This document shows, piece by piece, positions 61,451 to 64,000 of a stretch of 64,000 nt of DNA. The DNA is taken from positions 355,421-419,420 of the forward strand of contig NZ_JADPKT010000033.1 in assembly GCF_023074075.1 (NCBI RefSeq), in the 5' to 3' direction. A program made the position numbers and the translations under genes. The stretch is from Bradyrhizobium sp. 138. GTDB taxonomy: Bacteria; Pseudomonadota; Alphaproteobacteria; Rhizobiales; Xanthobacteraceae. Under the pieces are notes generated by a model that worked only from the letters and a program-made list of their open reading frames with translations, had not been told where the DNA came from and ran no database searches. Within the stretch, counting starts at the first letter, position 1. Every line of letters begins with the position of its first letter.

Positions 61451-62785
61451 TCAAAGCGTCTGCAGACCGGCGACGGGAGCATCCGCATCACCTGGTTCGA
61501 CCCGCAGAGTCTCACCCGAAGGATCAATCTCGCCGTCCAGGATACGGCGCGCCTTGGCGTGATCGAGGTCGCCTTCCCAGGAGGCGACGACGACCGCCGC
61601 AACGCAATTACCAACATAGTTGCCGAGTGCCCGGGCGATGCCGATGAACCAGTCCACCGACAGGATGAGCACCAGTCCGATTGCCGGGATGGCCGGAATG
61701 GCGGCCAGTGTCGCGGCGAGGACGACGATGGCCGAACCCGGGACGCCATGAGCACCTTTGGAGGTCAACAACGCGACACCGAGGATAGCCAGGAGATCGC
61801 CCGTGGCAAGCGGCGTATTCGTCGCCTGTGCAATGAAGACGGCCGCCAAGGTCAGGTAGATGGAGAACGCATCCAGATTGAACGAGTACCCGGTCGGGAT
61901 CACCAGACCGACGGTCGATCGCTTAATCCCGAGCAACTCGAGCTTTCGCATGGTCTGCGGCAGCACGCTATCGCCCGCGGCCGTCCCAAGCACGATCAAC
62001 AGCTCTTCACGCAGATAGGCCAGCAACTTGAACAGGCTGAAGCCGGAGAGCCGCATGATCGCGCCGAGCACGACGACCACGAACAGAATCACCGCCAGAT
62101 AGAACAGGGCAACGAGGCCCCCGAGCTGCTTGAGCGAACCGATGCCGTATTTCCCGACGGTGAAGGCGATCGCGCCGAAGACACCGATCGGCGCGAGCCG
62201 AACGACGAAGTTCATCATCTTGAAGATGATCTCGTTCACCCGCTCGACGAAATCGACGACCGGCCTCGCGCGCTCGCCGCACAATGACACGGCACAACCG
62301 AACATGATCGAGACGATCAGGACCTGCAGGACGTCGCCGGAGCTGAAGGCTCCGACGAGCGTCGTCGGAATGAGCTTCATCAGGAATTCGGAGACGCCGC
62401 CGCCGGAGACCTGAGCCGCGGTCTGGCTGAACCCTGAGAGCGCCTTGGCGTCCAACGCCTTCGGATCGATATTCATTCCGGCGCCCGGCTGGAAATAGTA
62501 GGCAAGCGCGAGGCCGAACACCAATGCAACGGTGGTGACGACCTCGAAATAGACCAGCGAACGAATGCCGACCCTTCCGACCTTTGTAAGGTCGCCGGCC
62601 GCTGCAATTCCGTGCACGACGACGCAGAACACGATCACCGGCACCAGCATCTTGATGAGCTTGATGAAGCCGTCACCCAGCGGCTTCATCTGCAACGCGA
62701 CGTCCGGATAGGTCACGCCGAGGGCAATGCCGGCGGCGAGTGCAATAACGACCTGGAAGAAGAGTGACTTGAAGATTCTGGGCAT
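61451..62785 (-). CDS. C4-dicarboxylate/H+ (or Na+) symporter, DctA family
   Basis: 444-residue membrane carrier. ATG 62785, with GAGGAAAG upstream, is preferred; the open frame extends 45 codons farther with no family homology. DctA marks: ALGVTYPDVALQMKPLGDGFIKLIKMLV (in parts), TGYSFNLDAFSIYLTLA and LTSKGAHGVPGSA. The usual SKG-A-A-G-V-T-G-S is altered to SKGAHGVPGS. In this ureide operon it may import a ureide-like carboxylate (such as allantoate) rather than succinate. That is inference from context. Confidence 0.9.
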   Translation of the reverse strand: MPRIFKSLFFQVVIALAAGIALGVTYPDVALQMKPLGDGFIKLIKMLVPVIVFCVVVHGIAAAGDLTKVGRVGIRSLVYFEVVTTVALVFGLALAYYFQPGAGMNIDPKALDAKALSGFSQTAAQVSGGGVSEFLMKLIPTTLVGAFSSGDVLQVLIVSIMFGCAVSLCGERARPVVDFVERVNEIIFKMMNFVVRLAPIGVFGAIAFTVGKYGIGSLKQLGGLVALFYLAVILFVVVVLGAIMRLSGFSLFKLLAYLREELLIVLGTAAGDSVLPQTMRKLELLGIKRSTVGLVIPTGYSFNLDAFSIYLTLAAVFIAQATNTPLATGDLLAILGVALLTSKGAHGVPGSAIVVLAATLAAIPAIPAIGLVLILSVDWFIGIARALGNYVGNCVAAVVVASWEGDLDHAKARRILDGEIDPSGETLRVEPGDADAPVAGLQTL

Positions 62786-62969
62786 GGCGCTTTCCTCGCT
62801 CGCTGGGCTTCCACCTGGCTTGGTCGGCCGGAGCCTTTCGCCATTCTTGTCGTTGGCGGCGAGGTCGCCGCGTACGGAGCCTCTGGTCGCGGCAGGACGC
62901 AGCAAGGCTCCATCGCTCATTCGTTGACCAGGTGCGACATCAAGTCCAATATATAGAACGACACGATTG

Positions 62970-62984
62970 ATAGGCTTTCCCTAT
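62970..62984. promoter_or_regulatory. Candidate LysR-type site overlapping its own start
   Basis: ATAGG-N5-CCTAT fits the T-N11-A rule of LysR regulators with 5-bp arms. It runs into the ATG at 62983, so binding would repress the regulator's own translation or transcription. It lies about 190 bp from the dctA start. Confidence 0.35.
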
Positions 62985-63879
62985 GGATCTCCGCCAGCTC
63001 CGATATTTCATTGCGGTCGCCGAGGAGCGCAGCTTCACGCTCGCCGCCCGGCGGTTGAACCTCTCGCAGCCGCCGCTCAGTCAACATATCCAGACGCTCG
63101 AGGCGGAGCTTGGGACCCAGCTGCTCTACAGGACCAGCCGCAGGGTCGAGTTGACCCAGGCGGGTGAAGCCATGCTGGAGCGGGGACGCGCCATCCTGCA
63201 ACAGGTCAAAGTCGCGGAAGACGAGGTTCGCGCGATTGGAGCCGGCCTGATCGGAACGCTGGATGTCGGAGCGACCGGCTCTATTCTACGCGGCCGTCTC
63301 GCAGAGCTGCTCGCGGCCTACCGGGAGGTCGCTCCACGGGTCAAGATGACGGTGCATGAGCAGGCGCCGGCGCTTCAGATCGCGGCGCTGCTCGGCCGCA
63401 CCACCAACATCTGTCTCATTCGCGGCATTCCCGCCGAACGCGACCTGACCAGCACGCTTGCATGGCGCGAAGAGGTCGTTCTCGCGATGCCCCGCACCCA
63501 TCGGCTGGCGCGCCGCAGACGCATCGCCCTCGGCGACCTCGCATCCGAGGATCACGTCGTCCTCGACCCAGATAGCTCCGACTTCGCACGGTACGTGCAG
63601 ACGTGCTGTGTCGATGCCGGCTTCCTGCCAAAAGTGTCCCAACAGGTGGTCGACGCCCAGTCGATCCCAAGCCTGATTGCCGCCGGCTTCGGCGTGGCGC
63701 TGGTGCCGCAGTCGATTGCGCGTTTCACGACAGACGACATCGTCTTCCGTCCGATCAGGCCGTCGCCACCCACCGCCGACGTGTTCCTGGTGTTTAGAGC
63801 GGACGAGACGTCGATGGTGGTGCACAATTTCGTCAAGCTGGCGCTTCGGTATCTGAATCAGCGGAAGGGTTTGGGTTAG
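62983..63879 (+). CDS. LysR family transcriptional regulator
   Basis: 298-residue regulator. The N-terminal winged helix (LRQLRYFIAVAEERSFTLAA, NLSQPPLSQHIQTLEAELG) is followed by a periplasmic-binding-like effector domain. It is divergent from the dctA-allA-aminohydrolase operon and probably activates it in response to a ureide or dicarboxylate. CatM/BenM-like rather than ureide-regulator-like by the first 60 residues. Confidence 0.92.
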   Translation: MDLRQLRYFIAVAEERSFTLAARRLNLSQPPLSQHIQTLEAELGTQLLYRTSRRVELTQAGEAMLERGRAILQQVKVAEDEVRAIGAGLIGTLDVGATGSILRGRLAELLAAYREVAPRVKMTVHEQAPALQIAALLGRTTNICLIRGIPAERDLTSTLAWREEVVLAMPRTHRLARRRRIALGDLASEDHVVLDPDSSDFARYVQTCCVDAGFLPKVSQQVVDAQSIPSLIAAGFGVALVPQSIARFTTDDIVFRPIRPSPPTADVFLVFRADETSMVVHNFVKLALRYLNQRKGLG

Positions 63880-64000
63880 CGGCTGGCGCGCACGCAGTGG
63901 TTCCGTCATCCTTGTATGGGGAATGAGTTGTCAAGAGGGCGTCGTTTGTTGGAGGCGGTCTTGGGCGCCGAGGCGAGGAGCGGTCAAGGTTGGCCGTAGG
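63880..64000. other. Right edge of window, no gene seen
   Basis: The last 121 bp after lysR show no family-like ORF, terminator or repeat. The next gene lies beyond the window. Confidence 0.4.

Noticed and set aside
1..64000. CRISPR array, prophage, integrated element boundaries, tRNA or rRNA genes
   Set aside because: No regularly spaced repeats, phage genes, integrase, tRNA-like cloverleaf or rRNA sequence was found by reading the window.

Overview
The window is a 64-kb piece of a high-GC alphaproteobacterial chromosome. Gene style points to the Rhizobiales and most resembles Bradyrhizobium: many ABC uptake systems, a membrane formate dehydrogenase with a conserved block of DUF genes beside it, and dense ATGA-overlap operons. 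That placement is inferred from gene content, not from a marker gene. I see no rRNA, tRNA, CRISPR array or intact insertion sequence. The only mobile trace is a short transposase fragment near 43.6 kb.

Region 1 (1-29.3 kb) is a nitrogen-compound catabolic block. It opens with a polyamine-type ABC system (1-2868, one gene running off the left edge) divergent from an alpha/beta hydrolase of the kynurenine-formamidase type. A ten-gene minus-strand operon (14940 down to 4226) follows. It encodes a metal amidohydrolase, a three-subunit molybdenum hydroxylase whose small subunit is fused to a CoxG domain, a five-gene branched-chain-amino-acid-type ABC importer, and a Rieske ferredoxin. A divergent MarR regulator and an NCS1 permease come next. 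Both the operon and the permease gene have a sigma-54 promoter (-24/-12) followed immediately by the same 18-bp dyad, which I read as the MarR operator. Beyond them lie a dihydropyrimidinase/hydantoinase, two Asp/Glu-racemase-fold proteins, a GntR regulator, two amidases, a second polyamine-type ABC system with a third sigma-54-like promoter, a transthyretin-like hydroxyisourate-hydrolase homologue and an MFS carrier. Three of these enzymes have altered active sites: the hydantoin-racemase homologue lacks both catalytic cysteines, the HIU-hydrolase homologue lacks the catalytic Arg and the YRGS tail, and the second racemase-fold protein has the G-T-S...C pattern of arylmalonate decarboxylase. 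The best reading is a nitrogen-regulated pathway for an N-heterocycle or cyclic ureide that is not a standard purine or hydantoin route. The substrate cannot be named from sequence.

Region 2 (29.4-43.7 kb) is a respiratory formate dehydrogenase locus. It holds alpha, beta and gamma subunits, a small Tat-signal protein, and a TorD-type chaperone fused to an N-terminal Cro/YdaS-like DNA-binding domain. Next come a five-gene DUF operon (DUF3306, DUF3305, DUF6352, DUF6505 and a biotin/lipoate-ligase-like protein) divergent from a large multi-cluster iron-sulfur protein, a WD40-cytochrome c fusion and several small secreted or membrane orphans around the transposase scar. A NylB-like serine hydrolase closes the region.

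Region 3 (45.0-55.4 kb) is a LacI-regulated sugar or polyol system. It comprises a binding protein, two permeases, a zinc alcohol dehydrogenase, an ATPase, a PfkB kinase, a LacD-type aldolase and an enolase-superfamily enzyme on the minus strand, with LacI and an SDR dehydrogenase divergent from them. A near-perfect LacI operator overlaps the start of lacI.

Region 4 (55.6-64.0 kb) has a GH13 alpha-glucosidase, a stress group (CsbD, a membrane DUF305 protein, a manganese catalase fused to a DUF892 ferritin-like domain), and a ureide operon of a DctA carrier, ureidoglycolate lyase and ureidoglycine aminohydrolase with a divergent LysR regulator.
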